Of a stretch of DNA of 22,642 bases, positions 1-7,943 are shown piece after piece. The DNA is taken from contig CAZYPU010000015.1 of NCBI GenBank assembly GCA_964649665.1, positions 1-22,642 of the forward strand. The letters run 5' to 3'. The position numbers and the translations under genes are program-made. Each line of letters starts with the position of its first letter. Position 1 is the stretch's first letter. Below the pieces are notes generated by a model. It was not told where the DNA came from. It searched no databases and saw only the letters and a program-made list of their open reading frames with translations. Source of the DNA: CAZYPU01 sp964649665 (GTDB taxonomy: Bacteria; Omnitrophota; Gorgyraeia; JABMRN01; RBG-13-46-9).

Positions 1-70
1 CCTTGGATATACTCAACTAAGGTGCCTGGCACCTCAGCCTCTCCTTGCAGGCCATAAAGGAAGATTTAGT

Positions 71-895
71 TTATTTAGACGCTCTCAATTCCGGCCAGCG
101 CTCAATCCAGCCATCCGTATGTGTTGCGCCTTTAATTATAACAATTTGGGCGCATGCTGGATTACCGGCTGAATCCACGAAACTCTTTGCTATAGTACGC
201 GGAATAATCCTGTCTTTCGCGGCGATGAAATGTCTTTGCGGAAGCGCCTTTAAGAGATGTGCTTCATTGATAGGGTTTAAAGAGTTTTTCATCGGGGACA
301 CCTTGTGATATTTGTTCACAGCTTCAGAATCCAGATTGCCGGCGATAGTTGTTAAGCTTAAAATGTCCCGGCGCTTTGCCGCAATTAATACCGCTATGGC
401 GGCGCCGCCGGAATATCCTATAAGATTTATTCCTTTAGACCGCGAAATATCCAAAAGATCACAAATGGCCTGATCCATCGATTCCACAACAGTATTCGAA
501 AAACGACTATCTGACCAATATGCAGGATCGCACGCGGGATAACCCTCATTGGCATATTGACCGGGCCTGGCAATATAGGCCACATTTGGAGATGGATCTA
601 TCGAGGCAAGCCGCAATGCAAGAGGATTCCGCGGGGTAGAATCTCTGGAAAGACGCCTCTTTGTTTCCCATGCCACACCATCGCCTTCGATATAAAGTGT
701 TAAAGGCTTACCAGGCAGGTCAAACCGGTAATATGATGTGAGTATAAAATGTCTGGTTTTTATGAAACTTTTTTTGAAGTTGCTATTCGCGGCGATTCTG
801 TCGGCTTCAGCGTACCGGCTGCTGAATTGCGGCATCGTAGCGCAACCCGAAACTGCAATGAAAAAAACTAAATGCAGAAAGATCTTAAGGTTCAT
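71..895 (-). CDS. Lipoprotein alpha/beta hydrolase, unknown substrate
   Basis: A 274-residue protein. The N-terminus has a short hydrophobic signal ending in a lipobox (VSGC, Cys18), so it should be lipidated and membrane anchored. A GYSGG nucleophile elbow places the catalytic Ser near residue 162. An Asp in AAKDRIIP (about 228) and a His in GATHTDGW (about 259) complete a plausible alpha/beta hydrolase triad. I chose the ATG at 895: the upstream in-frame ATG at 949 falls inside a TATAAT promoter box and would bury the lipoprotein signal behind 18 extra residues. No strong ribosome binding site precedes either start. It lies 86 bases after the autotransporter and probably has its own promoter. 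The substrate cannot be told from sequence; esterase, lipase or peptidase are all possible. Confidence 0.8.
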   Translation of the reverse strand: MNLKIFLHLVFFIAVSGCATMPQFSSRYAEADRIAANSNFKKSFIKTRHFILTSYYRFDLPGKPLTLYIEGDGVAWETKRRLSRDSTPRNPLALRLASIDPSPNVAYIARPGQYANEGYPACDPAYWSDSRFSNTVVESMDQAICDLLDISRSKGINLIGYSGGAAIAVLIAAKRRDILSLTTIAGNLDSEAVNKYHKVSPMKNSLNPINEAHLLKALPQRHFIAAKDRIIPRTIAKSFVDSAGNPACAQIVIIKGATHTDGWIERWPELRASK

Positions 896-947
896 GATAG
901 GATTGTTTTTTACGCGAGAACGGCTCCGGCAAAACATAATGGAAGCC

Positions 948-977
948 ATTATATGCCGACAGGTTTTATGAAAACAA
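948..977 (-). promoter_or_regulatory. Sigma70-type promoter for the lipoprotein hydrolase
   Basis: On the minus strand a TTGTTT box (972-977) is followed after 18 bases by a perfect TATAAT (948-953). Transcription would start near 941 and leave about 46 bases of leader before the ATG at 895. The -35 box matches consensus at only three of six bases, so this is a moderate prediction. Confidence 0.45.
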
Positions 978-981
978 GGCC

Positions 982-3900
982 TTAAAAACTATATTTTACA
1001 GTTACAGCCCCCGAGTGGCCAAGCAAGTCTTCCCTGAGCTGACAATCATAACTGGCTGTCAATGAAACACCGAAATCCGTGTCCAACGAAAGTGATGTTC
1101 CGAGGTCATGAGTATTCCGGTCCGGCCTGACCCCGTATGTATCAAATGCCGCGCCTCCGCCCTGGTAAGTGTTTCCGAGCGATTGCTGCATCTCACCTAC
1201 AAAATCATGCAGCCATACCCAGCGAAATTCAGGCGTTATCTCGTATTTTGCCCATTTCAAGGGATAGCCCAATTTAATGCCCAGGCCGGTTTGCGCGAGA
1301 TCGTAATCCTGGCTGGCAATATTAAGATTAAGCGCGCCTGCCTCGGTTTCTTTGTAGCTGTTTAGATGTAAATGCATGTACTGCATGGACCCTAAAGGAG
1401 TGATTTCAAGACCTTTTCCTCTATTAAGTGTGTATCCCACGCCTACGTATCCTGAATATTGCTGGCCGTAATATTCGGAATTTGCCGTGCGCCAATCGTT
1501 CACAATTCTGATTTTTCTCTCGCCGAGATATTTATTAAGGGCAAAGCTAAAGGCGGCGTCGAAATAAAGAGGGGACAAATCATAGGTCCCGTATACTGTC
1601 GCCTGTGAGCTGTGAATTACCGTGCGGTTGTTCTTGTTCTTTGAATTCACATAGCCGTTTACATAGCCGCCGTTAAATCCGGCTCTCAAATTATTAAAAA
1701 TTGTTTCGCTATCCGCCCCGGCCGTAACCCCCCATAACGCCGCTTTGTAACCGTCTGTGCCGCCCGAGTTATATTGATGCAGATAATTACCGAATCCTTC
1801 GCCCCAGACCTCTATGCCTTTTTTTGCCTCATCGCCCGTCGAGATTCCGGTTTTTACCGTATTCTTTGCCAGCCGCACAAGGCTCAAGCGCCTTTCGATG
1901 GTAGTAATCGACTGATTAAGCGCCGTGTAACTCGCCTGAATCGTGCCGTTATCCACCGACGGATACAAAGTCTCCATGCTCGCGGCTATTTCATTAGATT
2001 GAGAAGCTTCCAGGGTATTTAAAATATTCAGCATGTCGGCTGTAGCATTAGGGTCATTACCGGCCGATTCAAGCGCCGCTGCCGCGGCCGAGGCATTGCT
2101 GTTGCCGGCAGCTGCAGCGATAGCGGCGAAAGAATTAGTACGGTTTGCGGTCAATATAAGATCCCCCAGCAGAGAAGCTCCTGCAAACGTAACGAAGCTA
2201 CTGTTACTCGTTATTGTATTGGGAACATTTACATTCAGACCGCCGCCCCCGTCAATAACAGTATATGTTGTTCCGTCCGGGATGAAAGCGCCGCTAACGG
2301 AAACGTTTACTGCGCTACCGGCATTTACTACCGCGTTACCCGCGCCAACAACCTGGCCCGAAGCTGTACCGGTTACGCCAAGTGCGAGTGCCGTATTGGC
2401 ACCTTGCGTATAAGCTCCAGATAAAGTAAGCGTACTGTTCCCAACATTTAGAGTGCTTGTGCCGGCAAGCTCAAAATTACCGGTAATATTTCTGCTGCCA
2501 CTTAAGGCAACTGTCGCAGTACCATTAGCGGTAGTGTTTAGCGCGACAACATCATGTCCGAGAGTAAATGTACCGCCGTTTAAGTTCAGCGCTTTTAAAG
2601 CAGAGCCGGCAGTGCCGATAGCACCGCCCGAAGTCGAAGTCCCAAGAAAAGTTAATGTTCCCATACCGGCAGCCCCCGTAACAACGCCTGTAATATTATG
2701 GTCAGCGGCAAGCTGCATTTCAGTATCCCCGTTAAAATCGGTTGTGGTCGCGAGGATATCGCCGTCAATGGTCACAAGGCCGTTGCCAACGGTGATAAGA
2801 AAGAGACCCGCGCCTGTACTGCCGAGATCGCCTACGACCGCATGAGCGCCCTGAAATGTGAGCGTGCCATTGTTAGTGGTAGTGTTTGTAACAGCGGCTG
2901 TAACGGAGTGGCCGGCGGCTATTCGTAATTCATTATTGCCCGCAAAATTGATCGTGGTCGCCTTGATATTGCCGTCAGTAGTTACGAGGCCATTGCCGAC
3001 TGTGATGAGATTAAGTCCCGCGCCGGTAGAGCCGATAGCGCCGACAAGCGCGTGAGCGCCCTCAANNNNNNNNNNNNNNNNNNNNNNNNNNNNNNNNNNN
3101 NNNNNNNNNNNNNNNNNNNNNNNNNNNNNNNNNNNNNNNNNNNNNNNNNNNNNNNNNNNNNNNNNTGATAGCGGCGGTTACGCTATGGGTGTCGGCGATG
3201 GTGAGCTCATTGTCGGCGGCAAAATTGAGCGTGGCCGTCTTGATATTGCCGTCAGTGGTCACAGCGCCGTTGCCGACCGTGATAAGTTTAAGTCCCGCGC
3301 CGGTAGAGCCGATAGCGCCGACAAGCGCGTGAGCGCCCTCAAGTGTCAGCGTACCTTCACCGCCGCCCGTATTGGTGATAGCGGCGGTTACGCTATGGGT
3401 GTCGGCGATGGTGAGCTCATTGTCGGCGGCGAAATTGAGCGTGGCCGCCTTGATATTGCCGTCAGTAGCTACAAGGCCGTTCCCTACGGTGATAAGAGCG
3501 AGCCCCGCGTCTGTACTGCCAAGATCGCCGAGAAAACTGGCCGCGCCTGTACAGGTAATCGTGCCGTTGTTGGTAACATCATTGGTAACCGCGCCTGTAA
3601 GATCCACGGTATCCCCTATGGTGAGGGTACCGTCAGCATCGAAATTGGTTTCTGTTATGGTTGAATCCGCGTTTAGCGCGACGGCGCCTGTCCCTGTAAG
3701 CGTCAGGGCCTGCGCGTATACCGAGCCTGCGAATGTGTCATTTGCGCCATTCACTCCGGCATTGATCTGCTTGAGCATGTGAGTGGCGTCGGTGCCAACT
3801 CGCCCTGACACACTATTATTCCCCGCAAAAGCAAGAGTGCCGCGGCCGTCCGTGCCGCCGGAGCCTTCAATCTTTCCGGAAAAGTCCACATTGGCGCCGA

Positions 3901-4810
3901 GGGTAAGGGTGCCGTCAGCATCAAAATTTACATCGTCTGCCGCGTACGAACTATCCCCATTTAGCTGAAGCTCGCCTGTACCGCTAACCGTAATATTGGT
4001 TGCGTTAACCCGGCTACTAAAAGTAGCTATTTTGCCTGCCACGCCGCCCTGTACGAGCTTTAATCTCGTTAAGAATCCAACTGTACCGGATACTGTAGTC
4101 GTTCCTAACAATTCCAGCGTGCCTGTACTTGTGCTCAAGATGCTCAAGCTTGATTCAATGGACCCTGTGCAATCCTTGCCATCGGCAAGGGTAACGATTC
4201 CATCGCTGCCAAAGGCAATAGTGGTTGCGTAGACGTCTCCGTTTAAAGTCAGTTTAGTTCCGTTGGCAGAAATCCTCTTCAAGGCCGCGCCCGGTCCGCC
4301 TACATCGCCATTTATATCGGACGTGCCTCCACTCTGAAGAGTACCTTGATCATCCGCAGATGTTGTTATGGCGGCTGTAATGTTCTTTCCGGCGGCGAGC
4401 GATACTATCGTATCGCCTGCAAAATTAAGTGTCGTGGCATAAACATCTCCATTGAGCGTCAATGTCTTCGTGTCACCGCCGCTGGTGATCGTTGTCAGCA
4501 CGTCACCGGCTTCGCCAAGGTCGCCGGAAATCACGGAAGAGCCCGCGAAAGTTATGTTGGCTGTTTTTGAATTGGCATCAGCGCTCACACCTGCAGGCAC
4601 TGCGCCTCCGCCGGGCGAGGCTTCCAGGTCTATGCCATCAGCGGCAGTAGCGGTTGCGTTTTCACCAAAAATTATATGATTGTTGTCCACAATGGCCGGA
4701 GCGGCGGCTGTAATGGTCTGCTCCGCGGCAAAACTGCTCATCGGTGCAATCAGACTAATTACCAAAAACATAATAAATCCAACGCATCTCGATAGCGCTA
4801 TTCTCTTCAT
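982..4810 (-). CDS. Autotransporter with repeat passenger, interrupted by a sequence gap
   Basis: One gene that looks like two because 100 N lie inside it. A signal peptide (residues 1 to about 29, hydrophobic core then SFAA) starts a Gly/Ala/Thr/Asn-rich passenger built from roughly 60-70 residue units, for example units with GSTGAGL, LITVGNG and TDGNIK. These should fold as a beta-helix exported to the cell surface. A helical linker (around ASMETLYPSV and TIERRLSLVRLAKN) leads to a C-terminal barrel of about 280 residues (roughly 982-1820) that starts near GIEVWGEGFGNY and ends in KYSF, the usual outer-membrane C-terminal Phe. This matches type V secretion (PF03797-like). The ATG at 4810 has a clear GGAGG six to eight bases upstream. 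The frame is open from 2775 up to the gap at 3065, so the GTG near 2775 is internal. The cargo's role (adhesin or surface layer) is unknown. Confidence 0.88.
2887..3585 (-). repeat. 210-bp tandem repeats in the autotransporter passenger
   Basis: The segment beginning TGATAGCGGCGGTTACGCTA at 3166 recurs at 3376, a period of exactly 210 bases or 70 codons. The copies at 3166-3375 and 3376 to about 3530 are nearly identical. A third copy (about 2887-3065) on the other side of the gap is more diverged but ends in the same bases as 3318-3342. More diverged units lie further out on both sides. Confidence 0.85.
3066..3165. other. Scaffold gap of 100 N
   Basis: Exactly 100 N, a conventional placeholder for a gap of unknown size. 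It falls inside the near-identical 210-bp repeats, which explains the assembly failure. Base 3065 aligns with 3342 and base 3166 aligns with 3376 of the intact copy, so the true gap should be 33 bases plus a whole number of 210-base units. Confidence 0.97.
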
Positions 4811-4820
4811 CCCACCCTCC

Positions 4821-4905
4821 TCATGTCATGTCATGAACCAAATACTGCCCCACACCCACGGGGCCTCTTAATGTGTATTGTAACGTATAAAGCGCCTGTA
4901 CACAA
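4821..4905 (-). promoter_or_regulatory. Autotransporter promoter and leader
   Basis: A TTGTGT box (4900-4905) and TACAAT box (4877-4882) are 17 bases apart on the minus strand. Transcription from about 4870 gives a leader of roughly 60 bases. The leader holds a small hairpin (GCCCC/GGGGC arms at 4847-4851 and 4860-4864) and three consecutive CATGA units (about 4821-4836) just before the ribosome binding site. The -35 box is weak. Confidence 0.45.
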
Positions 4906-4925
4906 GTCTTTTTTTCTTAGAGTAA

Positions 4926-4961
4926 CGTCAAGATAATTGGGCACTTTGCTTTTCCATCATT
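4926..4961 (+). repeat. IS-end-like repeat, copy 1
   Basis: The core TCAAGATAATTGGGCACTTT (4928-4947) is identical to 19671-19690. With the next bases through CATTG, about 36 bases match with roughly four differences. Here the match ends where the palindromic repeat at 4957 begins. It resembles an insertion sequence terminus, but no transposase is present. Confidence 0.55.
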
Positions 4962-5064
4962 GCGGGACCCCCGAGCAAGCGGCCGGAGGCTGTGCGTCGA
5001 GGGGGGGCGAAGCGATCTCAAGCGAAGAGATTGCTTCGGTCCGCTTCGCGGACCTCGCAATGAC
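4957..5064. repeat. Palindromic repeat, CATTGCG type
   Basis: Ends TCATTGCG and CGCAATGA are inverted. Inside are a CGAAGCGATCTC/GAGATTGCTTCG stem and a perfect GGTCCGC-ttc-GCGGACC hairpin (5038-5054). It is a different subfamily from the TGTCAT.CTGAG repeats elsewhere in the window. It may end transcripts coming from queF, though no T run follows. Confidence 0.7.
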
Positions 5065-5091
5065 GGAGTAAAGGCTTCGCGCCCTCGTGAA

Positions 5092-5157
5092 GAAAAGAGG
5101 ACGTTTCACTTTGCTATAACTTATTATCGGCGTACAAGTTACAACACGTCCTTTTCC
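5092..5157. repeat. 66-bp nested inverted repeat
   Basis: Outer arms AGGACGT (5098-5104) and ACGTCCT (5146-5152) extend into purine-rich flanks as imperfect 12-13 base arms. Inner arms TAACTT (5117-5122) and AAGTTA (5136-5141) nest inside. Its role is unknown; it may be the remnant of a small mobile element or a hairpin downstream of queF. Confidence 0.5.
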
Positions 5158-5176
5158 AAATTGAAAGGTGTAAAAC

Positions 5177-5560
5177 TTATTTCTCATATTCCCGTTCTAC
5201 CGTTGTCTTGATGCCGCCGCGTAAGTTAAACTCGGCGCGGATTTTAGCGTGGCGGGGAAGGGCCGCTTTAACGAAGTCGTCGAGAATGCGGTTTGCGGCG
5301 TGTTCGTGGAAGATGCCGACGTTGCGGAAAGCGCAGAGGTAGAACTTAAAAGATTTTAGCTCGACGCACCACTTATCGGGCCGGTAATCGATATAAATCG
5401 TCGCGAAATCGGGAAGGGCCGTTTTGGGGCATATGCAGGTGAACTCGCCTGTTTCCAGGCGAACAGCGTAATCTTTATCCCCGTACTTATTCTCCCAGAC
5501 TTCTATCTTCGGAAGCTTTAATTTCTTTATGTCTTTCTGCAGGCCGTCGTACTTTGTCAT
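5177..5560 (-). CDS. queF: QueF, NADPH-dependent 7-cyano-7-deazaguanine reductase
   Basis: A 127-residue type I (unimodular) QueF that reduces the nitrile of preQ0 to the amine of preQ1 in the cytoplasm, using two NADPH. Cys44 in CICPKTALPDF is the thioimide-forming nucleophile and Asp51 the acid/base partner. The ELKSFKFYL segment (68-76) matches the QueF signature, and His86-Glu87 in FHEH bind substrate. The length suits the short class. Its ATG overlaps the queE stop in an ATGA, so translation is likely coupled. It is the last enzyme of the que run and is followed by palindromic repeats. The Cys, Asp and Glu set makes it likely active. Confidence 0.96.
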   Translation of the reverse strand: MTKYDGLQKDIKKLKLPKIEVWENKYGDKDYAVRLETGEFTCICPKTALPDFATIYIDYRPDKWCVELKSFKFYLCAFRNVGIFHEHAANRILDDFVKAALPRHAKIRAEFNLRGGIKTTVEREYEK

Positions 5561-6258
5561 TTAATACCCATCATTTTATGCAGCTGCGGAATCACTTCCG
5601 AGCGGCCGGTTGACTTTTCCAGTATCCCCTTAAACCGCGCCAAACTCTTATCGGTTATCCTCCCGTCTTCGAACGGCGTTGTAACGGGCTGCAATATAAT
5701 AGGTATACGTGGGTTTACTCTTTTAATTATTTTCGTCATTTTTAATATATCGCCGGAGTCGGTCTTGCGCGTAATAACGGCTTTAACGAAAACCTTCTTC
5801 TCCGCGGCGATCCTGAGAAATTTCTCGTGCTCCCGCCAGAAAGCCGCTCCCCGACTCCGCCCCGGAGGCCTCGTTGAGGAAGGCAGCTTGAAATCCATCG
5901 CCACGATATCCACGCCATTTATAACCTTGGAAAGCCCGCGCCAAAGCGTGCCGTTTGTCTCGAGATATACGGGTTTTCTGTAAAACTTTTTGTATTTGCT
6001 TAAAAAATTTCCGATAAAATCCGCCTGGAGGAGAGGTTCGCCGCCCGTAAGGGAAAGTGAATGATACGGTTTTCGATACTCAAGTATTTTGCTTATAAGC
6101 GCATCCGCGGTAAACGTCCCGAAAGAATTTATCTTCGTATCACAGAAAACGCAGGACAGGTTGCAGCCGTAAAATCTTACAAAAAGCTGCGGCACCCCTA
6201 TGTATACGCCTTCGCCTTGCAGTGATAAAAATATTTCCGAAATCTTTGCCTTACGCAT
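5557..6258 (-). CDS. queE: QueE, 7-carboxy-7-deazaguanine synthase
   Basis: A radical SAM enzyme of 233 residues that turns 6-carboxytetrahydropterin into 7-carboxy-7-deazaguanine, the ring-contraction step of queuosine synthesis. The cluster motif CNLSCVFC gives Cys32, Cys36 and Cys39, preceded by the family's SLQGEG segment (12-17). SLTGGEPLLQ is the SAM-contacting GGEP motif and LETNGT follows. I chose the ATG at 6258, which overlaps the end of queC by eight bases; an in-frame ATG at 6288 would add ten residues that only shadow queC. A proline/arginine-rich patch (PPGRSRG) sits between DFKLPSS and the FWREHEKF segment. Ends in ATGA with queF. Confidence 0.95.
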   Translation of the reverse strand: MRKAKISEIFLSLQGEGVYIGVPQLFVRFYGCNLSCVFCDTKINSFGTFTADALISKILEYRKPYHSLSLTGGEPLLQADFIGNFLSKYKKFYRKPVYLETNGTLWRGLSKVINGVDIVAMDFKLPSSTRPPGRSRGAAFWREHEKFLRIAAEKKVFVKAVITRKTDSGDILKMTKIIKRVNPRIPIILQPVTTPFEDGRITDKSLARFKGILEKSTGRSEVIPQLHKMMGIK

Positions 6259-6907
6259 AGCAAGGATCCTGCATGCCCAGCTCCTCAAACGCTCTCTTTC
6301 TGAAAAAACAGCTGTCGCATATCCCGCAGGGGGCGCTTCCGCCCTTATAACACGACCATGTAAGTTCGAGAGGAACTTTTAATCGGACAGCCGTCTTTAT
6401 GATTTCGCTTTTTTTCTTATCCACAAGCGGCACGTAAATTTTAAGGCGCCTTCCGTATTTCGTGCCGAAAGCGATTACCTTTCTGAATAAATCAAAAAAC
6501 TCCCTCCTGCAATCGGGGTAGCCGGGGTAATCCTGGGAATGGGCGCCTATGAATACGACTTCTGCCTTCATGCTTTCGGCGAAAGACACCGCGATGCTCA
6601 GGAAAATCAGATTCCGCGCCGGCACATAGGTCGACGGGACGGTTTTTTTTATTTCTCTCAAAGAACGGACGGTAGGAACACTCATCTTTGCATTGAGAAG
6701 GGCGCTCCCTTCCCGGGGAAAATTCACTTTTACCACCTTATATCGGCACCCTGCTTTTCCGGCGATGCGCTTTGCGGACTCTATTTCTTTTTTATGCCTC
6801 TGGCCGTAATCAAAAATCAGGGCTGTGGGGCAGAATTTTTTTCTCGCAAGATAAAGCGCCGTTGCGGAATCGATGCCCCCCGAAAGAAGAACGATGGCTT
6901 TTTTCAT
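6251..6907 (-). CDS. queC: QueC, 7-cyano-7-deazaguanine (preQ0) synthase
   Basis: ATP-dependent ligase that converts 7-carboxy-7-deazaguanine and ammonia to preQ0. The PP-loop SGGIDS (9-14) binds ATP. Four cysteines (186, 194, 197, 200) in the C-terminal C...CGICDSC segment form the zinc site typical of QueC. Length (218) is normal. A GGGA ribosome binding site lies five to six bases before the ATG at 6907, directly next to the outer end of the palindromic repeat that separates queC from queD. queE overlaps its 3' end. Confidence 0.96.
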   Translation of the reverse strand: MKKAIVLLSGGIDSATALYLARKKFCPTALIFDYGQRHKKEIESAKRIAGKAGCRYKVVKVNFPREGSALLNAKMSVPTVRSLREIKKTVPSTYVPARNLIFLSIAVSFAESMKAEVVFIGAHSQDYPGYPDCRREFFDLFRKVIAFGTKYGRRLKIYVPLVDKKKSEIIKTAVRLKVPLELTWSCYKGGSAPCGICDSCFFRKRAFEELGMQDPCYA

Positions 6908-6917
6908 AGCGTTCCCA

Positions 6918-7031
6918 TGTCATTCTGAGCGACCCCTTCGCTTTAGCTCAGGGTAAACTCCGGGAGCGAAGAATCTCAACGATAAGATCCTTCGCCCTTG
7001 ACATCTTTGATGTCAAGGGCTCAGGATGACA
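6918..7031. repeat. Palindromic repeat between queD and queC
   Basis: TGTCATTCTGAG and CTCAGGATGACA are the inverted ends. GAAGAATCT and AGATCCTTC form the centre. The right arm has its own inner hairpin (CCCTTGACATC/GATGTCAAGGG). It lies inside what otherwise looks like one operon, and its left end is directly next to the queC ribosome binding site. Confidence 0.85.
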
Positions 7032-7058
7032 ACGGTTCAAGTTAAATAACAACTCCTG

Positions 7059-7415
7059 CTAGTTTTCGAAGCTCGCACAGGAATTTGCCGTCTCCCAGAC
7101 GGATATTCTTATTTTCTGTTTCACGGACTTCGATAATTCGCCGTGTATGAAGCGGGCTATGTTTTCCGAGGTCGGATTTTCTTTTTTAAAAAAGGGCAGG
7201 TCGTTTAAATATTTATGATCCAGGATTAAGAGGACTTCGTCCAGCTTGTCCTTAAGGTCCTTAAAATCCATCAGCATGCCATGACTATCAAGGACCCCGC
7301 CGGATAAAACGGCCTCTACCTTCCAGTTATGCCCGTGAAGCACCTCACATTTGCCCTTGTAGTTCTTGAGGTTATGCGCTCCGGAGAATTCTTCTATGAC
7401 TTTTATTTCGTACAT
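7059..7415 (-). CDS. queD: QueD, 6-carboxy-5,6,7,8-tetrahydropterin synthase
   Basis: A 118-residue enzyme of the PTPS/QueD fold that makes 6-carboxytetrahydropterin from dihydroneopterin triphosphate. Zinc ligands His14, His27 and His29 are present, with Cys23 in the CEVLHGH motif as catalytic thiol, which points to QueD rather than a eukaryotic-type PTPS. Asp66-His67 (LDHKYLND) and Glu108 complete the active site, and PTSEN (81-85) is the family signature. The start has an AGAGG site four to five bases upstream and lies nine bases after the kdsC stop, so queD is probably co-transcribed with the kds genes. GTP cyclohydrolase I, which supplies the substrate, is not in the window. Confidence 0.95.
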   Translation of the reverse strand: MYEIKVIEEFSGAHNLKNYKGKCEVLHGHNWKVEAVLSGGVLDSHGMLMDFKDLKDKLDEVLLILDHKYLNDLPFFKKENPTSENIARFIHGELSKSVKQKIRISVWETANSCASFEN

Positions 7416-7424
7416 TTCGCCTCT

Positions 7425-7943
7425 CTACCGGAAATATCTCTCCGTTACCGCTTCCCATTTTCCCTGGCTCTTCAGGATTATTTCGCAAACTTCACGCACA
7501 GCGCCGTGGCCGCCTCTTTTTCCTGTAACATAATGGGCTACGGATTTGACTTCCCCTGCCGCATCCGGGACCGCGACAGAAAGGCCGGCTCTTTTAAGGA
7601 TGGGAATATCGATCAAATCATCGCCGACAAAACATATCTCGTCTTCTTTTACCCCGAACCTTCTCTTTATCCCTTTTAAGGACCTGATCTTATAATGATT
7701 TTCGTAAACCCTGTCGATAGACAGTTGTCTGGCGCGTATTTTTACTATTCTGGAAATTTTGGCCGTTATAATGGCGCAGCGGATCTTCGCTTTTTTTATA
7801 AACAAAATCCCGAGCCCGTCAGTAACGTGGAAATTTTTTATTTCGTCGCCGTAATTTCCCAGTATGATCCTTCCGTCGGTTAAAACGCCGTCGACGTCCA
7901 GAAGGAGAAGTTTGATTTTTTTGGCGCGTTCTGCTATGTCCAT
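7425..7943 (-). CDS. kdsC: KdsC, KDO-8-phosphate phosphatase
   Basis: HAD-family phosphatase of 172 residues that dephosphorylates KDO-8-phosphate to KDO in the cytoplasm. Motif I is DVDGVLTDG with nucleophile Asp16 and acid/base Asp18. Motif II is near IITAK, and motif IV is GDDLIDIP, where the Asp pair binds magnesium. The small, capless size matches KdsC tetramers. Its ATG overlaps the kdsD stop by one base (TGATG), with no good ribosome binding site of its own, so translation is probably coupled. Other HAD C0 phosphatases look alike, but the neighbours kdsD, kdsA and kdsB settle the call. Confidence 0.95.
   Translation of the reverse strand: MDIAERAKKIKLLLLDVDGVLTDGRIILGNYGDEIKNFHVTDGLGILFIKKAKIRCAIITAKISRIVKIRARQLSIDRVYENHYKIRSLKGIKRRFGVKEDEICFVGDDLIDIPILKRAGLSVAVPDAAGEVKSVAHYVTGKRGGHGAVREVCEIILKSQGKWEAVTERYFR

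Larger units (their letters stand above)
4811..5176. other. 366-bp intergenic region: promoter, IS-end-like motif, palindromic repeats
   Basis: No gene is supported here. From the autotransporter outward it holds the leader and promoter (4821-4905), a motif shared with 19671-19690 (4928-4947), a CATTGCG-type palindromic repeat (4957-5064), and a nested palindrome (5092-5157) close behind the queF stop. The short reading frames in it are translations of the repeats. Confidence 0.75.

Noticed and set aside
20..34. AGGTGCCTGGCACCT palindrome at the left edge
   Set aside because: A perfect short palindrome just after the hydrolase stop, but no T run follows and one copy is too little to call a terminator or element.
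982..2775. A separate 597-residue gene with a GTG start
   Set aside because: The frame is open from 2775 up to the gap with clear passenger repeats, and the gap arithmetic joins it to the upstream half.
2887..3585. CRISPR array
   Set aside because: The units are 210 bases, in frame and protein coding, without spacers.
4926..5157. A complete insertion sequence
   Set aside because: Too short and without any transposase; only end-like motifs are visible.
4957..5187. A small reading frame between queF and the autotransporter
   Set aside because: It is a translation of palindromic repeat DNA with no ribosome binding site.
5845..5875. Possible repeat insertion in queE (PPGRSRG)
   Set aside because: Only a five-base stem is present, and variable loops occur at this point in the family.
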